Positions 23,200 through 34,449 of a DNA stretch of 64,000 nt are shown here, in pieces (the stretch's first letter is position 1; each line of letters starts with the position of its first letter). Origin of the DNA: Aequorivita soesokkakensis (GTDB taxonomy: Bacteria; Bacteroidota; Bacteroidia; Flavobacteriales; Flavobacteriaceae); the NCBI RefSeq assembly GCF_001641085.1, contig NZ_LXIE01000034.1, positions 1 to 64,000 of the forward strand, given 5' to 3'. A program made the position numbers and the translations under genes. A model generated the notes under the pieces. That model was not told the origin of the DNA. It saw nothing but the letters and a program-made list of their open reading frames with translations, and made no database searches.

Positions 23200-23835
23200 C
23201 TATTTTTCAGAAATAAGGGCGTAGGCGCAAGTAAATTCTTCAAATTCAAGAAAATCTACATCGTACTGTTGCTGTTTATCTTCGTAAGTTACCGTAGCCG
23301 TGGTCTTGGTTTCATCCAATCTAAAATCTTCCACATAAATATTCTCCAAAAAACTCACGCCTTTTTCGGCAAAGCTTTTATAAAGTGACTCTTTTGCACA
23401 CCAAACAATCGTAAGTTTTCGCATCATTGCATCTTCATTGGCGATGGTTCGGTATTCTTCAATTGGTGTGAATTTATGTGCGATTCTAAGGATTTTACTG
23501 CGCTGCATTTCAATATCAATCCCTACTTCAATATCGCTAATTATTATTGCCGAAAAGTTAAAGGAATGTGTAATGGAAATATGCTTATCGCCCGTTAAAT
23601 GGGGTTTTCCGTTTTCGTCATAATACAAATCGTGATCGGAATAGCCCCCCAAAGCCAATAAATGCCGAATGCTCATAAAACCCCGACGATGTAGGTCGCT
23701 TTTCATATTTACCACTCTGTTAGAGCAATTTTTTGTAAGATCAATCCCTTCGGAAAGGGCTTCAAAAGACTCTTCAATCTTCCAAATGAAGACTTTAGTG
23801 TGGGGGTTTACTGTTATAGTTTTGTAAAGTGGCAT
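23200..23835 (-). CDS. 4'-phosphopantetheinyl transferase
   Basis: A 211-residue transferase that moves the phosphopantetheine arm of coenzyme A to carrier proteins. The two magnesium/CoA motifs are present, VGIDIEM near 107-113 and WCAKESLYKSF near 146-156, plus the ISITHSF segment upstream. The length fits the Sfp-type superfamily in this phylum. It is the first gene of a pair with pcrB and is divergent from ahcY across 95 bases. Confidence 0.92.
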   Translation of the reverse strand: MPLYKTITVNPHTKVFIWKIEESFEALSEGIDLTKNCSNRVVNMKSDLHRRGFMSIRHLLALGGYSDHDLYYDENGKPHLTGDKHISITHSFNFSAIIISDIEVGIDIEMQRSKILRIAHKFTPIEEYRTIANEDAMMRKLTIVWCAKESLYKSFAEKGVSFLENIYVEDFRLDETKTTATVTYEDKQQQYDVDFLEFEEFTCAYALISEK

Positions 23836-23856
23836 AAACTTTCAAAGGATATTTCG

Positions 23857-23864
23857 TAGTTTTG
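23857..23864 (+). promoter_or_regulatory. Candidate -7 promoter element of ahcY
   Basis: TAGTTTTG followed by CA matches the Bacteroidota -7 consensus TAnnTTTG. It leaves a leader of about 60 bases to the ATG at 23931. A matching -33 box is not clear. Confidence 0.45.
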
Positions 23865-23930
23865 CAGACTTAAAACTAGAAAATTAATTTTTAATGAATG
23901 TCCGCTTTTGCGGGTATAAATATAACAAAT

Positions 23931-25247
23931 ATGTCAACGAAAACTGTGCCTTACACGGCGTTTAAAGTAAAAGATATTTCCCTGGCAGACTGGGGAAGAA
24001 AGGAAATTGAGCTTGCCGAGGCCGAAATGCCAGGGCTTATGTCTCTTCGTGAAGAATACGGAAACGAACAGCCTTTAAAGGGCGCGCGCATTGCTGGATG
24101 TCTTCACATGACCATTCAAACTGCGGTACTTATTGAAACATTAAAAGCGCTTGGAGCAGAAGTTACTTGGAGTTCTTGTAATATTTTCTCAACGCAAGAC
24201 CACGCTGCAGCTGCAATTGCTGCTGCTGGAATTCCTGTATATGCTTGGAAAGGTATGAATGAGCAGGAATTTGATTGGTGTATTGAGCAAACGCTTTTCT
24301 TTGGCGAAGACCGCAAACCGTTGAATATGATTCTTGACGATGGCGGCGATTTAACGAATATGGTTTTGGATAAATATCCAGAGCTTGCCGCTGGCGTAAA
24401 AGGTATTTCTGAAGAAACTACTACTGGTGTTCACAGATTATACGAGCGCGTGAAAAAAGGAACTTTACCAATGCCAGCTATCAACATTAACGATAGCGTT
24501 ACCAAAAGTAAATTCGACAATAAATACGGTTGTCGTGAAAGTGCTGTTGATGCAGTACGTCGCGCAACCGACATAATGCTTGCCGGAAAACGCGTTGTAG
24601 TTTGTGGTTATGGCGATGTGGGTAAAGGAACTGCCGCTTCTTTTAAAGGAGCTGGAAGTATCGTTACTGTTACTGAAATTGATCCAATTTGTGCATTGCA
24701 AGCCGCAATGGACGGTTTTGAAGTGAAAAAGCTGGAAACTGTTGTAAAAACTGCAGATATTGTCATCACTACTACCGGAAACAAAGATATTATCCGTCCT
24801 GAGCATTTTGAAGCGATGAAAGATAAAACCATCGTTTGTAACATTGGGCATTTTGACAACGAAATTGCCGTTGCTTGGTTGAATAAAACCCACGGCAACA
24901 CCAAAGTGGAAATCAAACCACAGGTTGACAAATATACCATCAACGGAAAGGACATTATCCTTTTAGCTGAAGGTCGTTTGGTAAACCTTGGCTGTGCAAC
25001 TGGTCACCCAAGTTTTGTGATGAGCAACAGTTTTACCAACCAAACTTTGGCACAGATTGAACTTTGGAAAAATGGTGAAAACTATGAAAACGAAGTTTAT
25101 ATGCTACCAAAGCATTTGGATGAAAAAGTGGCGAAACTTCACCTTGAGAAAATTGGGGTTGAGCTTACTGAACTTTCGAAAGAGCAAGCTGATTATATTG
25201 GTGTGGAAGTTAAAGGACCGTTTAAACCTGAGTATTACAGATACTAA
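23931..25247 (+). CDS. ahcY: Adenosylhomocysteinase
   Basis: A 438-residue enzyme that splits S-adenosylhomocysteine into homocysteine and adenosine with a tightly bound NAD. Motifs: the substrate region [15 protein letters not shown] and [17 protein letters not shown], the catalytic [11 protein letters not shown], the NAD-binding [10 protein letters not shown], and the C-terminal tail ending FKPEYYRY whose Lys and Tyr reach a neighbouring NAD site. The start at 23931 ([11 protein letters not shown]) is preferred over 23898, which adds a non-conserved leader. It removes the product of every SAM-dependent methylation, including that of the DNA methyltransferase next door. Confidence 0.97.
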   Translation: MSTKTVPYTAFKVKDISLADWGRKEIELAEAEMPGLMSLREEYGNEQPLKGARIAGCLHMTIQTAVLIETLKALGAEVTWSSCNIFSTQDHAAAAIAAAGIPVYAWKGMNEQEFDWCIEQTLFFGEDRKPLNMILDDGGDLTNMVLDKYPELAAGVKGISEETTTGVHRLYERVKKGTLPMPAININDSVTKSKFDNKYGCRESAVDAVRRATDIMLAGKRVVVCGYGDVGKGTAASFKGAGSIVTVTEIDPICALQAAMDGFEVKKLETVVKTADIVITTTGNKDIIRPEHFEAMKDKTIVCNIGHFDNEIAVAWLNKTHGNTKVEIKPQVDKYTINGKDIILLAEGRLVNLGCATGHPSFVMSNSFTNQTLAQIELWKNGENYENEVYMLPKHLDEKVAKLHLEKIGVELTELSKEQADYIGVEVKGPFKPEYYRY

Positions 25248-25258
25248 ATAGCGAAATG

Positions 25259-25300
25259 TCACCCTGAGCGTTCCCGATAAATATCGGGACGAAGGGTTTT
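25259..25300. repeat. Palindromic intergenic repeat
   Basis: An inner palindrome TCCCGAT / ATCGGGA is nested in an outer ACCCT...AAGGGT pair. The sequence style (ACCCTGAGCG ... CGAAGGGTT) is that of a short interspersed repeat seen between genes in this group. Confidence 0.55.
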
Positions 25301-25313
25301 CATTAAGATAACT

Positions 25314-25344
25314 AAAAACCCTTGCAGCTTGTGAGGGTTTTTTT
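25314..25344 (+). terminator. Intrinsic terminator of ahcY
   Basis: AAAAACCC and GGGTTTTTTT face each other across a 13-base loop, 67 bases past the ahcY stop codon. Confidence 0.7.
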
Positions 25345-25404
25345 GTTGTGAATAAGTTTCAAAATATTTTAAACAGAATTAAATTTTGTTTTAGAATTAT
25401 GTTT

Positions 25405-25446
25405 TATATTTATAACCATATATAAGGTTGTATAACATGGTTATAA
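25405..25446 (+). promoter_or_regulatory. Promoter with nested palindromes over the methyltransferase start
   Basis: A near-consensus -7 box TATATTTA (25405-25412) with a TTTG 16 bases upstream is followed by AACC-N8-GGTT (25414-25429) and by a larger perfect inverted repeat TTATAACCAT (25410-25419) / ATGGTTATAA (25437-25446) whose right arm contains the start codon. This suits binding by the MerR-like helix-turn-helix of the gene's own product. Confidence 0.6.
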
Positions 25447-26720
25447 AAGAATTTTATTCTGTTTCAGAAGCTGCTGAAATTTTAGGTAAAAACCCCGAAA
25501 CACTTCGACGATGGGACAATGATGGAAAGCTTCAAGCCGTTAGGGAACCAATGAGCAATTATCGGGTTTATAAAAAAGAAAATCTTGAAATATTTCCTGA
25601 ATTTAAATCATACTTTGAAAAAATTGATGAAAGTAATTTTGTTGAACCAATAAATAATTATTCAGTTTTAGAACTTTTTGCGGGCGCGGGCGGACTTGCA
25701 ATTGGAATGGAAAAAGCAGGTTTAAAATGTAAAGCGTTAAATGAAATTGATAAATGGGCTTGCCAGACTTTGAGAGAAAATCGCCCTAATTGGAATGTGT
25801 TAGAAGGTGATATTCGGGAAATGGATTTTTCTGAATTTAAAAATAATATTGACGTAGTTACAGGAGGATTTCCTTGTCAAGCATTTAGTTATGCAGGAAA
25901 AAAATTAGGTTTGGAAGATGCTCGTGGAACTCTATTTTATGAATTTGCAAGAGTTGTAAAAGAGACAAGTCCCAAAATCTGTATTGGTGAAAATGTTCGA
26001 GGACTTTTGAGTCACGACAATGGAAAAACGCTCGAAGGGATGATTTCTATTTTAGATGAAATTGGTTATAACGTAGTTTCTCCAGTTCGGGTTTTAAAAG
26101 CTATAAATTATAATGTTCCTCAAAAACGAGAACGATTGATTTTGGTTGCAATTCGAAAAGACATAAATGTTGAATATGAATATCCAAAACCATTTTCAGA
26201 AATTTATAATTTAAAGGATGCGCTTAAAAAAGGAAAATTATTCGATTCAAATGTTCCAAAATCTAAAGGCGCAAAATATCCACAACACAAAATAGATGTT
26301 CTGGATTTAGTTCCACCAAAAGGTTATTGGAGAGATTTACCGCTTGAAATCCAAAAGGAATATATGCAGAAAAGTTTCTTCTTGGGAGGGGGAAAAACAG
26401 GGATGGCACGTAGAATTGGCTGGGACGAACCTTGTTTGACTTTAACTTGCAGCCCTGCGCAAAAACAAACGGAACGTTGCCATCCCGACGAAACAAGGCC
26501 TTTCACAGTACGCGAGTATGCACGGATTCAAACTTTTCCCGATGATTGGAAGTTTGAAGGTTCTGTTTCCCAACAATATAAACAGATAGGGAATGCAGTT
26601 CCGGTCAATTTGGCAAAGGAAATTGGGTATTCTATTGTGCGGTTTTTAAATAATTATGAAAAAGCATTAGGAGGAAAAGTTTCTCGAATCTCTTCGGCCA
26701 AGGTTGAAATTGTTTCTTGA
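25437..26720 (+). CDS. DNA (cytosine-5) methyltransferase with N-terminal MerR-type HTH
   Basis: A 427-residue fusion. Residues 1-48 form a MerR/excisionase-type helix-turn-helix (FYSVSEAAEILGKNPETLRR). The rest is an m5C methyltransferase: motif I LELFAGAGGLAIGME, motif IV GGFPCQAFSYAG with catalytic Cys147, motif VI ENVRGL, motif VIII VPQKRERLI, motif IX RPFTVREYARIQTFPD, motif X QIGNAVPVNLA. The target recognition stretch lies at about 250-330. The ATG at 25437 is preferred over a TTG nine bases earlier. Its end overlaps the convergent restriction gene by 67 bases. More AT-rich than its neighbours, consistent with acquisition. Confidence 0.93.
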   Translation: MVIKEFYSVSEAAEILGKNPETLRRWDNDGKLQAVREPMSNYRVYKKENLEIFPEFKSYFEKIDESNFVEPINNYSVLELFAGAGGLAIGMEKAGLKCKALNEIDKWACQTLRENRPNWNVLEGDIREMDFSEFKNNIDVVTGGFPCQAFSYAGKKLGLEDARGTLFYEFARVVKETSPKICIGENVRGLLSHDNGKTLEGMISILDEIGYNVVSPVRVLKAINYNVPQKRERLILVAIRKDINVEYEYPKPFSEIYNLKDALKKGKLFDSNVPKSKGAKYPQHKIDVLDLVPPKGYWRDLPLEIQKEYMQKSFFLGGGKTGMARRIGWDEPCLTLTCSPAQKQTERCHPDETRPFTVREYARIQTFPDDWKFEGSVSQQYKQIGNAVPVNLAKEIGYSIVRFLNNYEKALGGKVSRISSAKVEIVS

Positions 26721-27379
26721 AGTATATGAGTCCCATCTATTTCCAACGCAACTTCCCCTATTGCATTGGTTAGTTCAAAATAAAAATTCTCTTGACCAGT
26801 AAGGCGATGCCAAAATTCCTTTCCTGCTATTACCGGGAATTCTTTGTTTATATTTCGGTAATGAGTACTCAATTCAGAAGATTGTCCGTAAATAACACCA
26901 ACAACCATATCTGTTAATCTTATGTCTAGATTATTAGTTCTTGCCAAATTCTTTACTGTATTGAAATGATCAATCACGGTTTTTACATCATCTTTATTTA
27001 TAGTATTTGGACCAGCTTTCAATTGACAATATTTTTTTCTACCATCTATAGTATCTACAAACTCAATGTCAATTCCTTGTACAACTGAACCCATCATCCC
27101 ATCAAACAGTTCAGAAATCATTTTTTGCGCTTTGTTTCCAAAAGTAGTATTAATTGAAGTTCCTAATAATCTTGGATAGATTAACGCTTTTGCAAAACTT
27201 TCAGGACTAGATTTACCTTCAAGAAAATTTGCCAGATAAGCCAGTAAAAAAGGATTTAAATTATATGACTTAAGAGAACCTGCTCTTTTCGTAGCTCCTT
27301 CAAGATGTGAATTGACAATTTCATTTCTAAAAAATGTTTTAGAATTTCTTAAGATTTGAATTCTTTGATTCTCAGTCAT
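26654..27379 (-). CDS. Type II restriction endonuclease, TdeIII/PmeII-like
   Basis: A 241-residue protein whose centre carries a PD-(D/E)xK-like site: Asp104 in QGIDIEF, and CQLKAGPNTIN with Lys121, the Gln standing where Glu or Asp is usual. This stretch recalls the TdeIII and PmeII families of type II enzymes; I am not sure which. The ATG at 27379 is chosen over a TTG at 27409 that would overlap the Vsr gene. It converges on and overlaps the methyltransferase and diverges from the Vsr-like gene by 19 bases. Function is supported strongly by that context. Confidence 0.75.
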   Translation of the reverse strand: MTENQRIQILRNSKTFFRNEIVNSHLEGATKRAGSLKSYNLNPFLLAYLANFLEGKSSPESFAKALIYPRLLGTSINTTFGNKAQKMISELFDGMMGSVVQGIDIEFVDTIDGRKKYCQLKAGPNTINKDDVKTVIDHFNTVKNLARTNNLDIRLTDMVVGVIYGQSSELSTHYRNINKEFPVIAGKEFWHRLTGQENFYFELTNAIGEVALEIDGTHILQETISTLAEEIRETFPPNAFS

Positions 27380-27398
27380 TATTGCTAATTTTAAAGTG

Positions 27399-27875
27399 AT
27401 GTCATTCAATTACGAAGATAAGAAAATAAAAGTCCCGCGTTTCAACGAGGAATCCGGCTTCTACACCACAAAAAAGCGCTCAAAAATGATGGGCAAAATT
27501 CGTGGGAAGAATACCAAGCTGGAACTGCTCTTTAGAAAAGCACTTTGGAAAAAAGACATCCGGTATCGCGTGGACAGTAAAAAACTCCCGGGAAAGCCCG
27601 ATGTTTCCATCCAAAAATACAAACTTGCCATTTTTATTGACGGTGAGTTTTGGCACGGCTACAATTGGCCCGAAAGAAAGAAAACTTTAAAAAGTAACCG
27701 TGGTTTTTGGATTCCAAAAATTGAGCGCAATATGCAGCGCGACCGCGAAGTGAACAAACAACTCGAAGAAATGGGCTATACCGTGTTTCGGTTTTGGACC
27801 AACGAAATAAAGAACAACCTCAACAAATGCATCAACGATATTTTGGTGTATATAAATACCGGACAGAATGATTAA
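27399..27875 (+). CDS. Vsr-like very short patch repair endonuclease
   Basis: A 158-residue Vsr-family nuclease, which nicks at T:G mismatches that arise from deamination of 5-methylcytosine. Seen: RSKMMGKIRGKNTKLELLFRKAL, LPGKPDVSI with the catalytic Asp, GEFWHGY, and FWIPKIERNMQRD. Relative to E. coli Vsr (GCFWHHHHC ... WEC), the zinc ligands are replaced: Glu for Cys66, Tyr for His71, Trp for Cys73 and Thr for Cys117, and the active-site His64 is Asp. His69 remains. Comparison is from memory of the E. coli sequence. Its 3' end overlaps the aminotransferase by 8 bases. Confidence 0.85.
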   Translation: MSFNYEDKKIKVPRFNEESGFYTTKKRSKMMGKIRGKNTKLELLFRKALWKKDIRYRVDSKKLPGKPDVSIQKYKLAIFIDGEFWHGYNWPERKKTLKSNRGFWIPKIERNMQRDREVNKQLEEMGYTVFRFWTNEIKNNLNKCINDILVYINTGQND

Positions 27876-29007
27876 CTCAAAATTACCCAATATTGAAACC
27901 TCCATCTTCGCCAAAATGAGCAAAATGGCAGCAGAACATAACGCCTTAAATCTTTCACAAGGCTTTCCAAATTTTCCCAGCGACCCCGCTTTAAATGCCC
28001 TGGTGGACGAAGCGATGCGTGAAGGTTTTAACCAGTACGCTCCAATGCCCGGCGATTTTGGACTGCGGATGGAAATTTCAAAAAAGATTGAAAATCTTCA
28101 CAATCATTTTTACAATCCCGAAACAGAAATCACGATTACCGCTGGTGCAACGCAAGCTATTTTCACAATAATCGCAACTACAATTATTGAAGGTGATGAA
28201 GTGATTATTTTCACCCCAGCTTATGATTGTTATGCGCCCACCGTGGAATTGTTCGGCGGAAAGATTGTTCCAATTCAACTTAAACCTCCTTTTTATGCAG
28301 TGGATTGGCAGGAAGTTGCGGATAAAATTTCTTCCAAAACGAAAATGATTATCATCAACTCGCCACACAATCCAAGTGGGATGCTATTTTCAAAAGACGA
28401 TATGCTCGAATTACAAGATTTGGCAGAAAAAAATGATTTGTTTGTTTTAAGCGATGAGGTTTACGAACATATCATTTTTGACGGCAATGTTCATCAAAGC
28501 GCATCGAGATTTGAAGCCTTGACGGAGCGAAGTTTTGTAACGGCTTCCTTCGGAAAAACATTTCATAATACGGGTTGGAAAATGGGTTATTGCGTTGCGC
28601 CTGAAAAGTTGATGAAGGAATTTCAAAAAGTGCATCAGTTCGTTGTTTTCTGCGTAAACCATCCCATTCAAAAAGCTATGGCTACTTATTTAAAAGATGA
28701 AAACCACTATTTAAAACTTTCAGATTTCTATCAGCAAAAGCGGGATTTCTTTCTTCATTTAATGAAAGGTTCAAACTTCAAAATTATTCCTTCCAAAGGA
28801 ACGTATTTTCAAATGCTGGATTTTTCAGAAATTTCAAATGAAAGTGATATCGTTTTTGCGGAAAGGCTTACCAAAGAATTGAAAATTGCCACGATTCCAA
28901 CTTCTGTTTTTAATGAAGGGAAAAAGGATTTCAAACAAATACGAGTTTGTTTCGCTAAAACAGATGAAACTTTATCACAAGCCGCCAAAATTCTTCAGCA
29001 ATTGTAA
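27868..29007 (+). CDS. PLP aminotransferase, methionine type (YbdL-like)
   Basis: A 379-residue class I/II aminotransferase. It has the substrate region NLSQGFPNF, the cofactor sites INSPHNPSG and VLSDEVYEH, and the PLP lysine in TASFGKTFHNTGWKMGY. The family includes YbdL, which prefers methionine and other keto-acid partners of glutamine. Position between SAM-cycle and omega-amidase genes supports a role in methionine salvage or methionine transamination. Start codon overlaps the Vsr-like gene. Confidence 0.88.
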   Translation: MINSKLPNIETSIFAKMSKMAAEHNALNLSQGFPNFPSDPALNALVDEAMREGFNQYAPMPGDFGLRMEISKKIENLHNHFYNPETEITITAGATQAIFTIIATTIIEGDEVIIFTPAYDCYAPTVELFGGKIVPIQLKPPFYAVDWQEVADKISSKTKMIIINSPHNPSGMLFSKDDMLELQDLAEKNDLFVLSDEVYEHIIFDGNVHQSASRFEALTERSFVTASFGKTFHNTGWKMGYCVAPEKLMKEFQKVHQFVVFCVNHPIQKAMATYLKDENHYLKLSDFYQQKRDFFLHLMKGSNFKIIPSKGTYFQMLDFSEISNESDIVFAERLTKELKIATIPTSVFNEGKKDFKQIRVCFAKTDETLSQAAKILQQL

Positions 29008-29116
29008 TTAATAAAATTTATTGGATTAGTTTTAAAGAATAAGTTTTATCAATTTAAAGATTAAAACAACCGATTGATATTTAAGGTTTCGGCAATTTTA
29101 ATTGTTATTTTCGTAG

Positions 29117-31420
<2,304 letters not shown>

Positions 31421-31426
31421 TTCTCT

Positions 31427-31483
31427 TGTCAGTTTGAGTGCGGTCGAAAACTAAATGAGGTTTCGACTGCGCTCAAGCTGACA
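31427..31483. repeat. Long inverted repeat, likely bidirectional terminator
   Basis: Two 23-base arms (starting TGTCAGTTTGAG and ending CAAGCTGACA) with a few mismatches flank an 11-base spacer. It lies directly after katG. The SAGTTTGAGYGC-GTCGAAA style is a familiar dispersed intergenic repeat in Flavobacteriaceae. Confidence 0.75.
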
Positions 31484-31503
31484 TTATTTCTTAATTTTAG
31501 GGA

Positions 31504-31980
31504 ATGAAAGAACAACTTTTTAACGCCATTCGCCAGGAAGATATATCAGAAGTTGAAAATCTTTTGAATAATTCCCCTCAATTGATTTCTGAAAAAGATG
31601 CCCGCGGCTCTACCCCGTTGCTATTGGCGACCTACTTTGGGCTGTACGATATTTCAGAAATAATTTTAAAATTTCCGCAGAATATTGATGCACAAGATGC
31701 TTCTGGCAATACAGCTTTAATGGGCGTTTGCTTTAAGGGTTTTGACCATATCGCAAAATTATTGCTCGAAAATGGCGCTAATCCAAATATTAAAAATTTC
31801 AACGGAGCTACCGCTTTAATTTTTGCCGCTACTTTCGGGCGAAAAGGAATAGCTTGGATGCTTTTAGACAAAGGCGCAGATAATTCCATAAAAGACGATA
31901 GAGGTTTGACGGCTGCAGATCACGCAAAAATGCAGGGAATACGAGAAATGGTGGAATTGCTTGAGAAGAAAAAAGAATAA
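31504..31980 (+). CDS. Ankyrin repeat protein
   Basis: A 158-residue soluble protein with four ankyrin repeats (about 5-35, 36-66, 67-100, 101-133), seen in the repeated pattern GSTPLLLATYFG, GNTALMGVCFKG and GATALIFAATFGRKG. Such proteins bind other proteins; small ankyrin genes beside katG are a recurring pairing in bacteria, where an inner-membrane or periplasmic partner of catalase has been proposed. Here there is no signal peptide. Partner unknown. Confidence 0.88.
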   Translation: MKEQLFNAIRQEDISEVENLLNNSPQLISEKDARGSTPLLLATYFGLYDISEIILKFPQNIDAQDASGNTALMGVCFKGFDHIAKLLLENGANPNIKNFNGATALIFAATFGRKGIAWMLLDKGADNSIKDDRGLTAADHAKMQGIREMVELLEKKKE

Positions 31981-31999
31981 AGATTAAAGAAAAAGACGT

Positions 32000-32779
32000 T
32001 TGAACGAAAAACTAAAAATAACAATCATTCAAAGTGAATTGCACTGGGAAAATGCAGAAGCCAATCGTGCCATGTTTTCTGGGAAAATTCAAAATATTGA
32101 AGGCGAAACAGATTTAATTGTGCTGCCGGAAATGTTCACCACTGGTTTTTCCATGAATGCTGAAAAACTCGCTGAACCCAACGATGGAGAAACTTTGCGA
32201 TGGATGATTCAAGAAGCACAGAAAAATAATTGTGCAATAACGGGAAGTGTTATCATTTCAGAAGAAAACAATTATTACAACCGTCTATTTTTCGTTTTCC
32301 CCGATGGAAATTTTAAAAAATATGACAAAAAACACACCTTCACTTTAGCAAAGGAAAACGAAACCTATAAAGCCGGAACCGAAAGATTGATTGTAGATTA
32401 CAAAGGCTGGAAAATCTGCCCTTTGATCTGTTACGACTTGCGTTTCCCTGTTTGGGCGAGAAATACGGAAGAGTACGATGTTTTAATTTATGTTGCCAAT
32501 TGGCCAAAAGTTCGCACCCTTGCTTGGGATACATTATTGCGTGCCCGAGCCATTGAAAATATGACGTATTGCATAGGTGTAAATCGTATGGGTTTTGATG
32601 GAAATGATCACGAATATATTGGCCATTCTGCCGTTTATGATGTTTTGGGCAAACAAGTTTCAAAATCTAATTTGGAAACTGAATTTAACGAAACTATAGT
32701 TTTGGAAAAGGAACACGTTGAAAGCAACCGCAAACACCTTCAATTTTTGAATGATCGCGATTCTTTTACTTTAACGTAA
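32000..32779 (+). CDS. Omega-amidase of the nitrilase family (YafV-like)
   Basis: A 259-residue nitrilase-fold amidase. The catalytic triad is intact: Glu44 in LPEMFTTGF, Lys110 in YDKKHTF, Cys144 in LICYDLRFP. YafV-type enzymes hydrolyse alpha-ketoglutaramate and alpha-ketosuccinamate, which pulls glutamine-dependent transaminations forward. The start is a TTG (NEKLKITIIQSE follows), as no ATG lies near the conserved N terminus. The 3' end overlaps the convergent lipoprotein gene by 14 bases. Confidence 0.9.
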   Translation: MNEKLKITIIQSELHWENAEANRAMFSGKIQNIEGETDLIVLPEMFTTGFSMNAEKLAEPNDGETLRWMIQEAQKNNCAITGSVIISEENNYYNRLFFVFPDGNFKKYDKKHTFTLAKENETYKAGTERLIVDYKGWKICPLICYDLRFPVWARNTEEYDVLIYVANWPKVRTLAWDTLLRARAIENMTYCIGVNRMGFDGNDHEYIGHSAVYDVLGKQVSKSNLETEFNETIVLEKEHVESNRKHLQFLNDRDSFTLT

Positions 32780-34370
32780 ACGTTTCATTCAAGCTCCAAT
32801 TGGCACGGACTTCAATTTGCGTTGGGTAATAAACTATTTTTTCAGGCTCCATTCGGTTTAGGAAACTTCCCGTGTCCCACCTTCCATTTCGGTTATTGTC
32901 GTAAATAATTCTTAGGAAATATTTATCGGGAGAAAGTTCGTCGAAAAAAACAGTTTTGTTTTCAGATAAATATTCTTCGGCCACAACATTGTACTTGCCA
33001 TCCACCATTTGCACTATAATTGGGAACCGATTCACATTCGCCAAAGTAAGATTCAGTGTTCCATAATCTGAAGAAAGCCGTGTATTCACATTAAATTGAA
33101 GCGTGTCATTGCTCGCATCAAAAAAGTCGGTCAACGCTCCCGGAAAAAGTTTTATTAAATAGCTTTGATCTTCTTTCTTCGGAAAAAATACTTCGGCCCA
33201 ATTATATTCTTTGTTCAATCTAATTGTAGCGGAAACCAAAGACGAATCTTTCGCCATCACCTGAAATTTTTCTGCATCAAAGGAAACTAATGGAGTGTTG
33301 GCGCGCAATTTAAAAGTGTCCTTCAATTTAAGTGTTCCCGTTTTGAGTGCCGAAATGTTCAATGAATCCTTAAAAAGTTCACGCATTCGCACAGTGGTTG
33401 TATCCACGCTATTTCCGTTTGAAACTTTAAAAATCAACGAATCTTTTTCAATTGTAGGTTTATACCAATAATGGAGGGTATCTTTCTTTTCATCCTTAAA
33501 AAATGTGGAAACATAATCCTGTGGCACTTGTGAAAGCATTTCAATATTCAAACTATCCGCGCGTCCTTCGTATCCGAAGACTATGTGATTTTTACCCAAT
33601 TGACTTGGCCGTACAAATTTGTAATCTGGAGTTTCTTTAAAAAGCGTAAGTGTATATGTTGAATCTGTGGGAAGTGTAATCAATTCTTTCACGAAACCAA
33701 TCTTATCGTTTTGCGGCTGAAAAATGTAATCGTTATTTTTTTCTTTCATCGCCAAAAGTAAATATTTTCCTTCCTTTAAATTGCTCAGTTCAAAAGTGCC
33801 CGTACTGTCTTTTGTTACGGTAATATAAGTTGGTTTTTCTGAATAAATCAAGGAATCCTTAAACGTTTCATTTACTTCATAAAGCATCACCGTAGTTGGA
33901 ATTTCTGGGGCAATTAGCTGTACATCCTTTACTTTTCCTGAAAGTTTTAAGCTATCGATATAACTTCCGGTTGAAAAAATATATTTAAAATATTCAAACT
34001 TGTTTTCCTCGTTATTGTCAACAATACTGTTTCCGAAGTTAAAAGAATATGTTGTATTCGGCTTTAAAGTGTCTATCAATTTTATCTTCAAGGTTTTTGA
34101 AGTACTTAAAGGAGTAATGACGGGCGTAAATTTCATAGGGGGTGAAATGATCAACTCTTTGCTGATGTCTTTCAGTTTTATGTACTCATCAAAACGGATT
34201 TCAATTTCATTCCCCGTAAAATTAATACTGTAATTTTCTGGGCTGCTATTCACAATCACTGGCGGAATAGTGTCTCGAAGCCCGCCGGAAGGAGTTCCTT
34301 TTTTTGCGCAATCCACAAAAGAAAGCATAAATAAAAATGCAATAGGAATATAAAGAAGTCGGTGTTTCAC
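32766..34370 (-). CDS. Lipoprotein with SbsA-type Ig-like domain
   Basis: A 534-residue lipoprotein; signal peptide to Cys21 (SFVDCAKKG). Residues ~30-130 form a bacterial Ig-like domain (TIPPVIVNSSPENYSINF, IEIRFDEYIKLKD, PNTTYSFNFGNSIVDNNE) of the SbsA type. The rest is beta-rich with several short repeats of the pattern seen in surface-layer and gliding-associated proteins of Bacteroidota. It carries no catalytic motif and is likely exported to the outer membrane. Function unknown. Confidence 0.8.
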   Translation of the reverse strand: MKHRLLYIPIAFLFMLSFVDCAKKGTPSGGLRDTIPPVIVNSSPENYSINFTGNEIEIRFDEYIKLKDISKELIISPPMKFTPVITPLSTSKTLKIKLIDTLKPNTTYSFNFGNSIVDNNEENKFEYFKYIFSTGSYIDSLKLSGKVKDVQLIAPEIPTTVMLYEVNETFKDSLIYSEKPTYITVTKDSTGTFELSNLKEGKYLLLAMKEKNNDYIFQPQNDKIGFVKELITLPTDSTYTLTLFKETPDYKFVRPSQLGKNHIVFGYEGRADSLNIEMLSQVPQDYVSTFFKDEKKDTLHYWYKPTIEKDSLIFKVSNGNSVDTTTVRMRELFKDSLNISALKTGTLKLKDTFKLRANTPLVSFDAEKFQVMAKDSSLVSATIRLNKEYNWAEVFFPKKEDQSYLIKLFPGALTDFFDASNDTLQFNVNTRLSSDYGTLNLTLANVNRFPIIVQMVDGKYNVVAEEYLSENKTVFFDELSPDKYFLRIIYDNNRNGRWDTGSFLNRMEPEKIVYYPTQIEVRANWSLNETFTLK

Positions 34371-34449
34371 TTAGTGTTGCTTAAAATTACGAGACTATGG
34401 TTTGCGGTTTCAAAAATAAACAATAACCTTTTACCATTTCGAAATAACT

